Below are positions 16,721 through 27,323 of a DNA stretch of 64,000 nucleotides, piece after piece; within the stretch, counting starts at the first letter, position 1; the number at the start of each line of letters is the position of its first letter. The DNA is taken from assembly GCA_001942415.1 (NCBI GenBank), contig MKJX01000099.1, positions 1 through 64,000 on the forward strand. The letters run 5' to 3'. Source of the DNA: Pseudonocardia sp. CNS-139 (GTDB taxonomy: Bacteria; Actinomycetota; Actinomycetes; Mycobacteriales; Pseudonocardiaceae). Under the pieces are notes generated by a model that had not been told where the DNA came from, searched no databases, and was given only the letters and a program-made list of their open reading frames with translations. The position numbers and the translations under genes are program-made.

Positions 16721-19279
16721 TTAGGAGCGGTCGAAGTCGCGGGCCGCCAGTGCCCGGACGATGCGGCCCGGCCCTCCGACACCAGCCGGCGCAGGGCCGG
16801 CGGGTGGGAGTCGTCGGCCAGCCACGCGTCCGCGGCGTCGACGGTGGACTTGTCCACCGCCCATGACGGGAAGAGCCCGATCACCACGGACTGGGCGCGC
16901 TCGCTCGTCCGCCGCGACCAGACCTCGGCCACCTCGGCGAGTACCGCTCGACGTAGGTGCCGAGCAGGCCGCGCTGCGCGGGGTGGCTGAACCCGCTGAT
17001 GATCGCCTCCTGCACGGCGTTCGGGATGTCGTCTTCGTGCACGGCGCGCTGCCAGGCCCGCTCCTTGGCGTCCGCCGCCGGCAGGAGCGCGTGGGCGCGC
17101 TCGGCCTGGCGCTGGCCGGTGGACGTCGGGTCGCTCTGCAGCTCCGCCTCGATCGCGGCCTCGGTCGCGTGCCCGTGCGCGACGAGGGCCTGCAGGAGCC
17201 GCCAGCGCAGGTCGGTGTCGACGGTCAGCCCGTCCGGCACGTCGACGCCGTCGAGCCAGCCCTGCATGCCCTCCAGCACCGACGTGTAGAGGACGCTGCT
17301 GGTCAGCGCGTTGACGACGGCGAGCTGCGTGTCCGAGCCCGCGGGCGCGGTGCTGAGCCGGAAAAGCAGTGCCTCGACGAGCAGCGGCCAGCCGCGCTCG
17401 GCCGCCCATGTCTCGTCGGCGTAGGACGCCACCGCGGTCTGCGCCTGCTGCAGCAGCCGCTGCACCACGCCGATCTCCGACTCCGCGCCGAACCCGCCGC
17501 CGACGAGCGCGGTGAAGTCGCGCGCTTGAGCTCGGCCTCGCGGGTCATCTCCCACGCGGCCGACCAGCACAGTGTGCGGGGCAGCGGCTCGGCGATGTCG
17601 CCGATGCGGTCGACGAGCGTGGTGAGCGACTCGGGGTCCAGCCGCAGTGCGCAGTACGTGAGGTCGTCGTCGTTGACCAGCACGAGCCGCCCGCGCGGCA
17701 CGCCGGCCAGCTCCGGCACCGCGGTGCGCTCGCCGCTGACGTCCACCTCGACGCGGTGGGTCCGGACGAGCTTGCCGCCCTCGTCGTCGTAGACGCCGAC
17801 GGCGATGCGGTGGGTGCGCAGCTCGCCGGCGCCCGGCCGGGCCCCGCCCTGGACGACCTCGAACCGGGTGAACCGGCCCTCGGCGTCCACCTCGAACGCC
17901 GGGCGGAGCAGGTTGAGCCCGGTGGTCTTGAGCCACTCGGCGCCCCAGCCGGACAGGTCGCGCCCGGACGACTCCTCCAGCGCGGCGAGCAGGTCGTCGA
18001 ACGTCGCGTTGCCCCACGCGTGCCGCTGGAAGTACGTGCGCAGCCCGGCGAGGAACGGCTCCAGCCCCACGTAGGCGACGAGCTGCTTGAGCACCGACGC
18101 GCCCTTGGCGTAGGTGATCCCGTCGAAGTTGACCTCGACGGCCTGCAGGTCGGGGATGTCGGCGGCCACGGGGGTGCGTGGACGGGAGCTGGTCCTGCCG
18201 GTACGCCCAGGACTTCTCGACGTCGCGAACGTCGTCCACGCCTCGGTGTACTCGGTGGCCTCGGCCTGGCACAGCACGGACGCCCACGTCGCGAACGACT
18301 CGTTCAGCCACAGGTCGTCCCACCAGCGCATGGTGACGAGGTCGCCGAACCACATGTGCGCCATCTCGTGCAGCACGGTCTCGGCGCGCCGCTCGTACAG
18401 GAACCGCGTGACGCGGGACCGGAAGACGTAGTCCTCCAGGAACGTCACCGCGCCGGCGTTCTCCATCGCGCCCGCGTTGAACTCGGGCACGAAGAGCTGG
18501 TCGTACTTCCCGAACGGGTACCGGACGGCGAACGTGCGGTGGTAGAAGTCGAAACCCTGCTTGGTCTCGGTGAACAGGCGCTCGTGGTCCATGTGCGGGG
18601 CGAGCGAGGCCCGGCAGTAGATGCCGAGCGGGATGGTGCCGCCCTCGTCGCGGTACTCGTCGCGCCACTCGGCGTACGGGCCGGCGACCAGCGCCACCAG
18701 GTACGTCGACATGATCTCGCTGGTCGCGAAGCGGTGCACGGCCGCGCCGCCGGGCCCGTCCTCGACCTCCGCGAGCGCGTTCGACACGACCTTCCAGTCG
18801 GCCGGCGCGGTGACGGTGAGCGTGTAGCGGGCCTTGAGGTCGGGCTGGTCGAAGCAGGCGAAGAGGCGCTTGGCGTCGGCCGTCTCGAACTGCGAGTAGA
18901 GGTAGACGGCGCCGTCGACCGGGTCGACGAACCGGTGCAGCCCCTCTCCGGTGTTCATGTAGCGCCCGGTGGCCTCGACGCGCAGCTCGTTGTCGGCGGC
19001 GAGGCCGGGCAGCACGATGCCGTCGTCCTCGCGGTAGCCGCTGACGTCGAGCGGCTCGCCGTTGAGCGTGGCGGACGCGACCGCGGCGCCCACGAAGTCG
19101 ATCCAGCTGTCGGCGCCCGGCTCGGCGCAGCGGAAGCGGACGGTCGCCGTGGTGGCGAATGTGGTCTCGCCCGGCTTGCCGCCTCCGTCGGTCAGGTCGA
19201 GCTCGACCGTGTAGTCGACGACGTCGAGCAGCGCGGCACGCCGCTCGGCGTCGGCGCGGGTGAGGTTGGGCGGGGCCAT
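16721..19279 (-). CDS. pepN: aminopeptidase N, M1 family (several frameshifts)
   Basis: About 852 residues, the usual size of actinobacterial PepN. FNAGAMENAGAVTF is the substrate-binding GAMEN motif, VLHEMAHMWFGDLV the zinc-binding HExxH helix, and LWLNESFATW supplies the third zinc ligand. The C-terminal ERAP-like helical domain is present and ends RALAARDFDRS. The frame changes near 18225 and 18172 (a missing G and an extra C that compensate), 17525, 16945 and 16760, consistent with sequencing indels in an intact gene. The enzyme removes N-terminal residues from peptides in the cytosol. Start ATG 19279. Confidence 0.93.
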
Positions 19280-19462
19280 GCGGACTCGGGACTCCTACGT
19301 GTCGGGTGGGCGTCGAGAGCGTGGACGCCGGTGGGCTGACCGCCGATCCAACCACGCGTCGGCGGGTGCTGCCCGTGAGATCGCGGCCACGGGGAATCCC
19401 GGCGCGGCCGGCCGGGTTGTCAGAGTTGTTGCGTGTTCATGGATGACCTGACGGGAGAGCTC

Positions 19463-20077
19463 ATGACGAGCGCCGAGAAGACCCGCGTCGACTTCTGGTT
19501 CGACCCGCTGTGCCCGTGGGCGTGGATCACGTCCCGCTGGATGATCGAGGTACGTGAGGTGCGCGACGTCGAGATCCGCTGGCACGTGATGAGCCTCTCG
19601 GTGCTCAACGAGGACCGTGACCTGCCCGAGCAGTACCGGCAGATGATGGACCGGGCGTGGGGCCCGGTGCGCGTCGCGATCGCCGCGGCCCGCGAGCACG
19701 GCGCGGAGATCCTGGAGCCGCTCTACACCGCGCTCGGCACCCGGATCCACAACCAGAACAACAAGGACTTCGACGTCGTCATCAAGGAGGCGCTGGCCGA
19801 GCTGGAGCTGCCGGCCTCCCTGGCCGACGCCGCGTACAGCACCGACTTCGACACCGAGCTGCGCGAGAGCCACAACGCCGGTATGAAGCCCGTCGGCCTC
19901 GACGTCGGCACGCCGACGATCCACATCGACGAGGTGGCGTTCTTCGGCCCCGTGCTCTCGCGGATCCCGCGCGGCGAGGAGGCCGGCAAGGTCTTCGACG
20001 GCGCCCGCCTGCTCGCGAGCTACCCGCACTTCTTCGAGCTGAAGCGCACCCGCACCGAGGGCCCCGAGTTCGACTGA
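19463..20077 (+). CDS. DsbA-family mycothiol-dependent oxidoreductase (Rv2466c-like)
   Basis: A 204-residue intact thioredoxin-fold protein. [19 protein letters not shown] holds the single-cysteine-type CPWAW active site seen in mycobacterial Rv2466c, a mycothiol-dependent reductase, and [19 protein letters not shown] carries the cis-proline loop. ATG 19463 is chosen because GGGAG lies eight bases upstream; an in-frame ATG at 19439 is less well placed. In the family it reduces thiol-bound or nitro substrates using mycothiol; here substrate is unknown. It is convergent with the CBS gene across a strong inverted repeat. Confidence 0.9.
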   Translation: MTSAEKTRVDFWFDPLCPWAWITSRWMIEVREVRDVEIRWHVMSLSVLNEDRDLPEQYRQMMDRAWGPVRVAIAAAREHGAEILEPLYTALGTRIHNQNNKDFDVVIKEALAELELPASLADAAYSTDFDTELRESHNAGMKPVGLDVGTPTIHIDEVAFFGPVLSRIPRGEEAGKVFDGARLLASYPHFFELKRTRTEGPEFD

Positions 20078-20095
20078 GGCTCCCCGTCCGTTAGG

Positions 20096-20146
20096 TCAGG
20101 AAAGCCACATTCAGGTCAGTAGCGGCCTTGAATGTGGCTTTCCTGA
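20096..20146. terminator. 18-bp perfect inverted repeat, bidirectional terminator
   Basis: Arms 20096-20113 (TCAGGAAAGCCACATTCA) and 20129-20146 are perfect complements with a 15-base loop. It lies between the convergent DsbA-like and CBS genes. The core AAAGCCAC/GTGGCTTT recurs in the inverted repeat at 59005-59059. Confidence 0.88.
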
Positions 20147-20165
20147 CGGCCGATCCCGGCCGCGG

Positions 20166-20600
20166 TCAGTGGCGGGCAATCACCGCGTCGCGCAGGACCC
20201 CCGTCTCCATCTCCATCTCCCGGAGCCGGTTCTTCACGAGATCGCCGATGCTGACCATCCCGATCAGCCGGCCACCCACCGTGACGGGCAGGTGCCGGTA
20301 GCGGCCCGCGGTCATCCGGGCCATCGCGTGCGCCACGGTCTCGTCCGGCTCGCACGTCTGCACGTGCCGCGTCATGACCTCGCTGATCGGCATCGTCAGC
20401 AGCGCCGCGCCGTGCTTGCGCAGCGCCCGGACGATGTCGCGCTCCGAGACGATGCCTCGCATGGCCCGGTTCTCGTCGAGCACGAGGACCGCTCCGACGC
20501 CGAGCTTCCCGAGCCTCTCGACGACCTCGGCCACCGTGTGCCACGGCAGCACGGAATGCACGGTGTGTCCCTTGGCGTCGAGAATTGCGGCGATCTTCAT
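20166..20600 (-). CDS. CBS-domain pair protein
   Basis: A 144-residue protein made almost entirely of two CBS motifs: VVERLGKLGVGAVLVLDENRA with GIVSERDIVRAL, and RMTAGRYRHLPVT with LIGMVSIGDLVK. CBS pairs bind adenosine nucleotides and usually regulate partner proteins; stand-alone versions of this size occur widely in actinobacteria, some associated with hypoxia or redox stress. ATG 20600 is preferred over longer frames because GGGGGAG precedes it at the proper distance. The roughly 310 bases between it and the divergent kinase gene show no gene or clear regulatory motif. Confidence 0.88.
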   Translation of the reverse strand: MKIAAILDAKGHTVHSVLPWHTVAEVVERLGKLGVGAVLVLDENRAMRGIVSERDIVRALRKHGAALLTMPISEVMTRHVQTCEPDETVAHAMARMTAGRYRHLPVTVGGRLIGMVSIGDLVKNRLREMEMETGVLRDAVIARH

Positions 20601-20914
20601 CTCTCCCCCTTCGCTACGGCTCCGGCACCCCATCGTGCTCCTCTTCGGGCGATCGCGCGTGCGGGACGTCGCATTCATCACCGGATCGGTGCACCACTCG
20701 TGCGGTATGTCGAGATCGGTGCGCCGAACGGTGGCCGGGGGAGCGCAGGCCGTAGCAAATATGAACGTTCCACCAATGCGTATCCGCCGGAGGTCGAATT
20801 GGACCGATGCGGCATTGCCCGTTCGGGTCCGGGCCGCCGGATCGGGGGAGCGCAGGTCACGCCGCGGTCACGCGTTCAGCGGCGTCTCAGCACCGCTCGT
20901 TACCCTTGCGGGCG

Positions 20915-22463
20915 ATGAGTCCGCCGTCCGAGGAGCCGCGAGAGGTACCGCCCGCCGGGAAGCAGCCCGTCCGGGTCGGCAACCGGTACCGGCTCGACGA
21001 ACGGATCGGGCCGGGGCGATGGGCGCCGTCTGGCGCGCCACCGACGAGCTGCTCAACCGCACCGTCGCGGTCAAGGAGCTGCTGATCGCGGCCGCGCCCC
21101 CGACGGCGGCCGGCGTCGACGCGCTGGAGGAGTCGCGCCAGCGCATCCTGCGCGAGGGCCGCATCGGTGCCCGGCTCCAGCACGCGCACGTCATCAGCAT
21201 GTTCGACGTGGTCGTGTACGAGGACCGGCCCTGGCTGGTGATGGAGTACCTGCCGTCCCGCTCGCTGGCCCAGCTGCTCGGGGAGAAGGGGCCGCTGCCG
21301 CAGCGCGAGGTCGCCGACATCGGCCGGCAGGTGGCCGACGGGCTCGCCGCCGCCCACGTCGCCGGGGTCGTGCACCGCGACGTCAAGCCGGGCAACGTGC
21401 TGATCGCCGAGGACGGCCTGGTCAAGCTCACCGACTTCGGCGTCTCCCGGGCCGTCGACGACGTGCAGCTCACCCGCACCGGCCTGATCGCCGGCACCCC
21501 CGCGTTCCTCTCGCCGGAGGTCGCCCGCGGCGAGGACCCGGCGGCCGCGTCCGACGTCTTCGCGCTCGGCGCCACGCTCTACGCGGCGGTCGAGGGCGTG
21601 CCGCCGTTCGGGCTGGACGACAACGCGTACGCGCTGCTGCACAAGGTCGCGACCGGCGAGGTGCGCCCGCCCGAGCAGACCGGGCCGGTCATGGACGTGA
21701 TCATGTGGCTGCTCGCCCGCGACCCGGAGGACCGGCCGTCCGCCACCCAGGCCCGCGACGCGCTCGCCGCGGCCGCGAGCGGGCGCGACCCGGGTGGGTC
21801 GGCCACCGCCGCCACCGCGGTGCTCGGAGCGCGCGCGACCGACCCGCCGCCCACCCGCCCGACGGTCCGGCCGGTCGCCGCGCCCCCGCCGCGCGCCGCC
21901 GCACCAACACCCTCCGCAACCTGCTGCTCTTCCTGCTGCTGGCGGTGCTCGCGGCGGGTGCGGGCGTCGTCGCGGCCGTGCTGAACGGCGCCGGGAACGG
22001 CGGCGGCGGGCAGGCCGCCCCGCCGCCCCCGCCGGCCGCCACGTCCGCGCCGGTCACGACCACGCCGAGCGCCCCGACGACCACCGCGAGCCCCACGCCG
22101 ACACCCACCCCCACGACGACGGCCACCACCCCGCCCACGACGACCTCCGTGCCCGGCGGGACCGACGCCGTCGCCTTCGTGCAGGGCTACTACGCGCTCC
22201 TCCCGGGCAACACGGAGGCCGCCTTCGCGCTGCTCGGCCCGGCGGCCCAGCAGGCGTCCGGCGGGCGCGCCGGGTTCGACGCCTTCTACGGCGGGATCCG
22301 GTCGGTGAGCCTGGAGAACGTGCGCGCGACCGGCGACGACACGGTCGAGGCGACGGTCGTCTTCGTCCGCACCGACGGCACCGAGAGCCCTGAGCCGTAC
22401 CGCTTCGTGCTGACGACGAACGCCCAGGGACAAACGATCATGGACTCCTTCACGCGCCCGTGA
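20915..22463 (+). CDS. receptor-type Ser/Thr protein kinase (two frameshifts)
   Basis: About 516 residues. The kinase domain begins at NRYRLDERIGPG, continues after a frame change near 21015 with GAMGAVWRA, and shows the lysine in TVAVKELL, VVHRDVKPGNVL (catalytic loop), LTDFGVSRA (Mg-binding) and GTPAFLSPEVARG (activation segment). A second frame change near 21900 leads to one transmembrane helix (NLLLFLLLAVLAAGAGVVAA), a Pro/Thr-rich extracellular linker, and a C-terminal domain with an NTF2/SnoaL-like look (VAFVQGYYALLPGNTEAAFA). This is the usual PknB-like architecture without PASTA repeats. Start ATG 20915. Confidence 0.9.
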
Positions 22464-22478
22464 GGCTGTCCCTCCCCG

Positions 22479-22560
22479 CCCCGAACGCATTGTGGAGCCA
22501 TATTGCACTTTGGGGAGCCTTCAGAGTGCGTTGTGGAGCCAGAATGCACGTTTGGGGGGG
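22479..22560. repeat. left arm of about 82-bp inverted repeat pair
   Basis: This sequence and the complement of 23464-23544 agree at roughly 85 per cent of positions by eye over their full length. Each arm contains two direct sub-copies built around TTGTGGAGCCA. The arms flank the DUF559-type gene closely on both sides: this one lies between the kinase stop (22463) and that gene's start (22610). Confidence 0.85.
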
Positions 22561-22609
22561 CTGTGGACAACTTCCGGCGGGGTTCGGACTCGTCCGGCAT
22601 GCTTTTCTC

Positions 22610-23463
22610 ATGGGGGAGCGTCGTCTGCCGTTGTTGTTCCGGGGGTCGGAGGCGGTCGCGCGCGGGATGCTGACCCGCGGCGAGCTACGCGGGCCGGGGG
22701 TGCGGCGGATCTGTCACGGCATCTACGCGCCGGCGTCCGCGACGGTCACGCACGACCTGCGCTGCCGGGCGCTGGCGCTGGCGATGCCGGCGGGCGTGGT
22801 GATCACCGGACGGTCGGCGGCCACGGTGCGCGGGGTGCGGATCGCCTGGCCCGAGGACCCCGTGCAGGTGCTCGCGCCGCTGGAGATGCGGCTGGGGCAC
22901 CGCCGCGGGCTGTCCGTCCGGCGCACGGACATCGAGCCCGCCGACTGGGAGCCGTGGATGGGCGGCCGCCTGGCCGGGCCGCTGCGGCTCACGCTCGACC
23001 TGCTGCTCGGCCGGCCGCTGCCCGACGCCGTCGCCGACCTGGACGCGGTGGTGCGCGGCGGGCTGGTCACGCTGGAGGCCGTCACGGCGATGGTGGCCGA
23101 ACGCGACGACAAGGGCATCGCCGGCGCCCGTCGCGCGGTCGAGCTCGCCGACCCGGTCGCGGAGTCGCTGCCGGAGTCGCGGATGCGGGTGCTGCTCGTG
23201 CTCGCCGGGCTCGAGCCGGTGCCCCAGCACTGGATCGAGGACGCGAGCGGTCCCATCGCCCGCGTCGACCTCGCGTTCCCCCGGCACCGCCTCGCGATCG
23301 AGTACGACGGCGACTGGCGCGACGGCGAGACGTGGGCGCTCAACCGCGACCGCGAGCGGCTCAACCGCGTGCACGCCGCCGGCTGGGACGTCGTGTTCGT
23401 GACGGCACCGCTGCTTCGGGATGAACACAGCTGGTACGAACGATCCGCCAGGCCCTCCCGTAA
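22610..23463 (+). CDS. AbiEi-like/DUF559 endonuclease-fold protein (one frameshift)
   Basis: About 284 residues. The N-terminal third (MLTRGELRGPGVRRICHGIY) resembles the winged-helix of AbiEi-type antitoxins, and the C-terminal part (VDLAFPRHRLAIEYDGDWR, then NRDRERLNRVHAAGWDVVFV) is the DUF559/Vsr-like PD-(D/E)xK nuclease fold with acidic residues in place. The frame changes near 23425; the corrected end LVRTIRQALP is typical and stops at TAA 23463. Such proteins are abundant in actinomycetes, some annotated as type IV antitoxins, without a proven role. No toxin partner is adjacent. ATG 22610 is chosen because homology begins there. Confidence 0.8.
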
Positions 23464-23544
23464 CCCCCCCGAACCGCAATATGGCTCCACAATGCACTCT
23501 GAAGGCGCCCAAAACTGCCATATGGCTCCACAATGCACTTGGGG
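23464..23544. repeat. right arm of about 82-bp inverted repeat pair
   Basis: Inverted copy of 22479-22560, starting at the base after the DUF559-type stop codon and ending eight bases before the stop of the convergent S9 peptidase gene. It contains two direct copies of TATGGCTCCACAATGCACT. It may act as a terminator for both genes or be the end of a mobile cassette. Confidence 0.85.
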
Positions 23545-23551
23545 TGGGCGC

Positions 23552-25416
23552 TTATGCAGTGCGTTCGCCTACCTTCAGCAAGTGGGTTGTCACCCAGCTC
23601 GTCAGTTCACGGACGAACGCCACGCGGTTCTCCGTGCCGTGCACCTCGTGGCCCTCGTCGGTGAAGAGCAGGAAGCCGGGGGCGGCGCCGCGGTCGCGCA
23701 GCGCGGCCACCACCTGCTCCGCCTCACCCACGGGGACGTTGGTGTCGTGCGCGCCGTGCACCACGAGCAGAGGCGCGGTGATCTGGTCCGCGCGGTGCAG
23801 CGGGGACAACTCGTGCAGGAGGGCGGCGTCCGTGTCCGGGTCGCCGTACTCGGACGTCGCGGCCGCGGCGATCCACGGTTCGGTGCCCGCGTAGAACGTC
23901 GCGAAGTCGGAGATCCCGCAGACGTCGACGCCGATCGTGAAGACCTCCGGGAACCACGCGAGCGCCGCCAGCGTGAGGTACCCGCCGTACGAGCGCCCGG
24001 CGACGCCCAGCCGGGTGGGGTCGGCGAGCCCGGAGCCGACGAGGAAGTCGGCGGTCGCGCGCACGTCGCGGATCGCGGCGAACCGGCGCTCGCCGTCGTC
24101 GGCCGCGATGAACGTGCGCCCGTACCCGGCCGAGCCGCGCACGTTCGGCGCGAAGACGGCGACGCCCGCGGCCACGAGCGCCTGGAAGAGCGGCTGGAAG
24201 ACGGGCCGCTCCTGCGACTCCGGGCCGCCGTGCAGCCAGACGAGGGTGGGCAGCGGCCCGAGCGCGCTGCCCGGCCGGAAGAGCCAGCCCGACAGCGCGA
24301 GCCCGTCCTCGGCGGCGAACTCGTGCAGCGTCGGGGTGACGAGATCGGGGTGCTCGGTGGGCTCGGCCGGGACGAGCGGGTCGGGCTCGCCGGGGCCGTC
24401 GAGCGGCAGGCGGGCGATCTGCGGCGGCACGTCCGGGCCCTCGCTCGCGACGACGAGCCCGAGTCCGTCGCGGGTGAACGCGGCCCCGGTCACGACGCGC
24501 CCGGGGCCGGCGGCACCGGCTCCAGCAGCCCCGTGCGCAGGTCGAGCAGCTCGGTCTCGCTGCGCCCGTCGACGTTCCAGACGAGCGCGGCCCGCGCGCC
24601 GCCGGGGTCGAGGGTGACGAGGTCGAGGTCGTCGTCGGGACGTTCGGCGATCGCGTACGCGGCGGAGACGCCGCTGTTCCCGCGCAGCGTGACGGCGAGC
24701 AGCGCGGGGCGCTCGCGCCCGGCGTCGGTGTGGACGTAGAGCTGCCGCCCGGTGACGCCGAACCGGGCGTCGGCGACGGTCGCCCCGCCCGGGAGCAGCT
24801 CGGTGCGGCGGCCGCTGCGCAGGTCGACGAGCTCCAGCCGGCGCTCGCCGCGGCGCCCCAGCCGGACGACGGCGCGGCGCCCGTCGCCGCTCACCGCGCA
24901 CACCCGCGCCGCCGGCCCGGCCGCGAGCGGCACGGACGTGCCGTCCTGCAGCTCCACCAGGCACGCCTGCCCGTCGCCGGACGGGTCGCCGAAGAGCGTG
25001 ATGCCGAGCCGGCGCCCGTCCAGCGACCAGGCGCCGAGCGTCGCGGCGACGGCGCCGGGGGCCAGCTCGTGCATCGGGCCGCCGTCCGCGGGCACGACCT
25101 GCACGCGGGTGCGCTCGCCGCCGCCGGGCGCGGTCTCGGCGGCCAGCCACCGCCCGTCCGGCGACCAGCTCAGCGCCTGCACGTCCCCCGCGAACGGGAG
25201 CGGCTCGGTGGGCTCGGGCAGCGGCCCGCCGTCGGCCGGGAGCGGGGCCAGCCACGCGCGCGGACGGCCGTCGCGGTCGGAGACCCAGGCCAGCCGCGTG
25301 CCGTCGGGCGAGGGGACGGGGTGGCCGTGCCGCGCCGGGAACAGCGCGAGCCGGGCGTCGACCCCGAGGCGGGCCAGCCGCCGCTCGGTGAACTCCGAGA
25401 TCCCCACCTGCGCCAT
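23552..25416 (-). CDS. S9-family prolyl-oligopeptidase-like peptidase (frameshifted)
   Basis: About 620 residues. The N-terminal half has WD/beta-propeller-type repeats (SPDGTRLAWVSDRDG, WSPDGRWLAAET, WSLDGRRLGITLF). After a frame change near 24495 the alpha/beta-hydrolase domain follows with LVWLHGGPESQ, the nucleophile in GVAGRSYGGYLTL, aspartate in VVHGAHDTNVP and histidine in DEGHEVHG. This is the dipeptidyl/acylaminoacyl peptidase layout; no signal peptide, so probably cytosolic. Start ATG 25416 lies four bases from the stop of the amidotransferase gene, so the pair is an operon and the peptidase may act on the amidotransferase product or related peptides (inference). Confidence 0.9.
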
Positions 25417-25420
25417 ATCG

Positions 25421-27202
25421 CTAGAGCCCCCTCTCCTGCAACCACATCTCCAGCAGCGCCACCTGCCACAGGGCGTTCGAACCGAGGTTCGTCCGCTTCG
25501 TGTTCGGGTCGGCGAGCATGGCGTCGAGCCAGTCCCGCCGCACGAGCCCGCGCGCCTTCGCGACCGGGTCGGTCACGGCGTCGCGCACCCGGTCGAGGAA
25601 CGGGCCCTCCAGGTGCCGGATGGCGGGCACCGGAAAGTACCCCTTCGGGCGGTCGATGACGGCGTCCGGGACGACCCCGCGGGCCGCGTCCTTGAGCACA
25701 CCCTTGCCGCCCTGGGTGAGCTTGAGCTCCGGCGGGCAGGCTGCGGCCAGCTCGACCAGCTCGTGGTCGAGGAACGGCACGCGCGCCTCCAGGCCCCAGG
25801 CCATCGTCATGTTGTCGACGCGCTTGACGGGGTCGTCCACCAGCATGATCGTCGAGTCCAGCCGCAGCGCGGCGTCGAGCGTGTCGGCGGCGCCGGGGGC
25901 CGCGAAGTGCTCGGTGACGAAGGCCCGGCTCGGGTCGTCGGCGAGCACCCACTCGGGTTCGAGGATGTGCGCCAGCTCCTCGTGCGGGCGGTCGGTGAAC
26001 ACGCTCTCGTACGCGGCGACGCCCCGGTGCCGCGGCACCCCGGCCAGCGGGGGGTACCAGCTGTACCCGGCGAACACCTCGTCGGCGCCCTGCCCGGACT
26101 GCACGACCGTGACGGACTTCGACACCTCCTCGGCGAGCAGGTAGAACGCGACGCAGTCGTGGCTGACCATGGGCTCGGACATCGCCGCGATCGCGTCGTC
26201 GACGGCCGGCAGCATCCGCGCCGGGTCGACGAGGATCTGCTGGTGGTCGGTGCCGAACGTGCGTGCGACCAGGTCGGAGAACTCGAACTCGTCGCCGGAC
26301 TCGCCCGCGGTGGCGTGGAACCCGACGCTGAACGTCTTGAGGCCGGTCTGGCCCATGTCCGCGAGCAGGCCCACCACCAGCGACGAGTCCAGCCCGCCGC
26401 TGAGCAGCACCCCGACCGGGACGTCCGCGACCATCCGCCGGCGCACCGCGAGCCGCAGCGCCTCCAGCACCGCGTCGCGCCAGTCGCGGGCGGTCATCCG
26501 CGCGTTCTCCGGCCGCCGGACGTGCTCGGGGCGCCAGTACACGTGGTCGCTGCTCGTCCCGTCCGGCCGGACGGTGCGGACGGTGGCCGGCGGCAGCTTG
26601 CGCACGCCGTTGAGGATCGTGTGCGGGGCCGGGACGACCGAGTGGAACGTCATGTAGTGGTGCAGCGCGACCGGGTCGAGCGAGGTGTCGACGCCGCCGC
26701 CGGCCAGCAGCGCGGGCAGCGTCGAGGCGAACCGCAGCCGGCCGGGCGATTCGGCGACGTACAGCGGCTTGATGCCGAGCCGGTCGCGGCCCAGCGTCAG
26801 GACGCCCGTGTCGCGTTCCACGACTGCGAACGCGAACATGCCGAGGAACCGCTCGACGCACCCCGCGCCCCACTGCTTGAACGCCTTGAGCAGCACCTCG
26901 GTGTCGGTCTCGGAGAAGAAGCGGTGGCCCGCGGCCTCCAGCTCGGCGCGCAGCTCGCGGTAGTTGTAGATCAGCCCGTTGAAGACGGCGGTGAGACCGA
27001 GCTCCGGGTCGACCATGGGCTGGGCCCCGCGTTCGGACAGGTCGAGGATCTTGAGCCGGCGGTGGCCGAGCGCGGTCGCGCCGCTCGCGTGCACCCCGGA
27101 GCCGTCCGGGCCACGGCGGTGCATCTCGGCCGTGATCCGGGCGACGGCGGCCACGTCGGGCGGTGCGCCGTCGAAGCGGATCTCGCCCGCGATTCCGCAC
27201 AT
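25421..27202 (-). CDS. AsnB-type glutamine-dependent amidotransferase (NAGGN-type candidate)
   Basis: A 593-residue intact protein. Residues 1-200 form the class II glutaminase domain (MCGIAGEIRF with nucleophile Cys2; MHRRGPDGSG; NGLIYNYRELR), and the C-terminal synthetase domain has GVLLSGGLDSSLVVGLLAD, the ATP pyrophosphatase loop, and SGQGADEVFAGY. From memory it looks most like the asparagine-synthase relatives that make N-acetylglutaminylglutamine amide, an osmolyte, but the usual GNAT/ATP-grasp partner is not in this window, so a plain AsnB role or another peptide substrate is possible. It precedes the S9 peptidase gene by four bases and diverges from the LLM gene. Confidence 0.87.
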   Translation of the reverse strand: MCGIAGEIRFDGAPPDVAAVARITAEMHRRGPDGSGVHASGATALGHRRLKILDLSERGAQPMVDPELGLTAVFNGLIYNYRELRAELEAAGHRFFSETDTEVLLKAFKQWGAGCVERFLGMFAFAVVERDTGVLTLGRDRLGIKPLYVAESPGRLRFASTLPALLAGGGVDTSLDPVALHHYMTFHSVVPAPHTILNGVRKLPPATVRTVRPDGTSSDHVYWRPEHVRRPENARMTARDWRDAVLEALRLAVRRRMVADVPVGVLLSGGLDSSLVVGLLADMGQTGLKTFSVGFHATAGESGDEFEFSDLVARTFGTDHQQILVDPARMLPAVDDAIAAMSEPMVSHDCVAFYLLAEEVSKSVTVVQSGQGADEVFAGYSWYPPLAGVPRHRGVAAYESVFTDRPHEELAHILEPEWVLADDPSRAFVTEHFAAPGAADTLDAALRLDSTIMLVDDPVKRVDNMTMAWGLEARVPFLDHELVELAAACPPELKLTQGGKGVLKDAARGVVPDAVIDRPKGYFPVPAIRHLEGPFLDRVRDAVTDPVAKARGLVRRDWLDAMLADPNTKRTNLGSNALWQVALLEMWLQERGL

Positions 27203-27323
27203 GTGCGCCTCCCTCGTCGACCCCCGTCCCGAGTGGACGATGCGCCGGCCCGTCCGCGCAAGTCAGACCCGGTTTCGAGTGTGTGACCGGCGGATGGTCG
27301 CACGCGCGTGGTGCACTGGCCCC

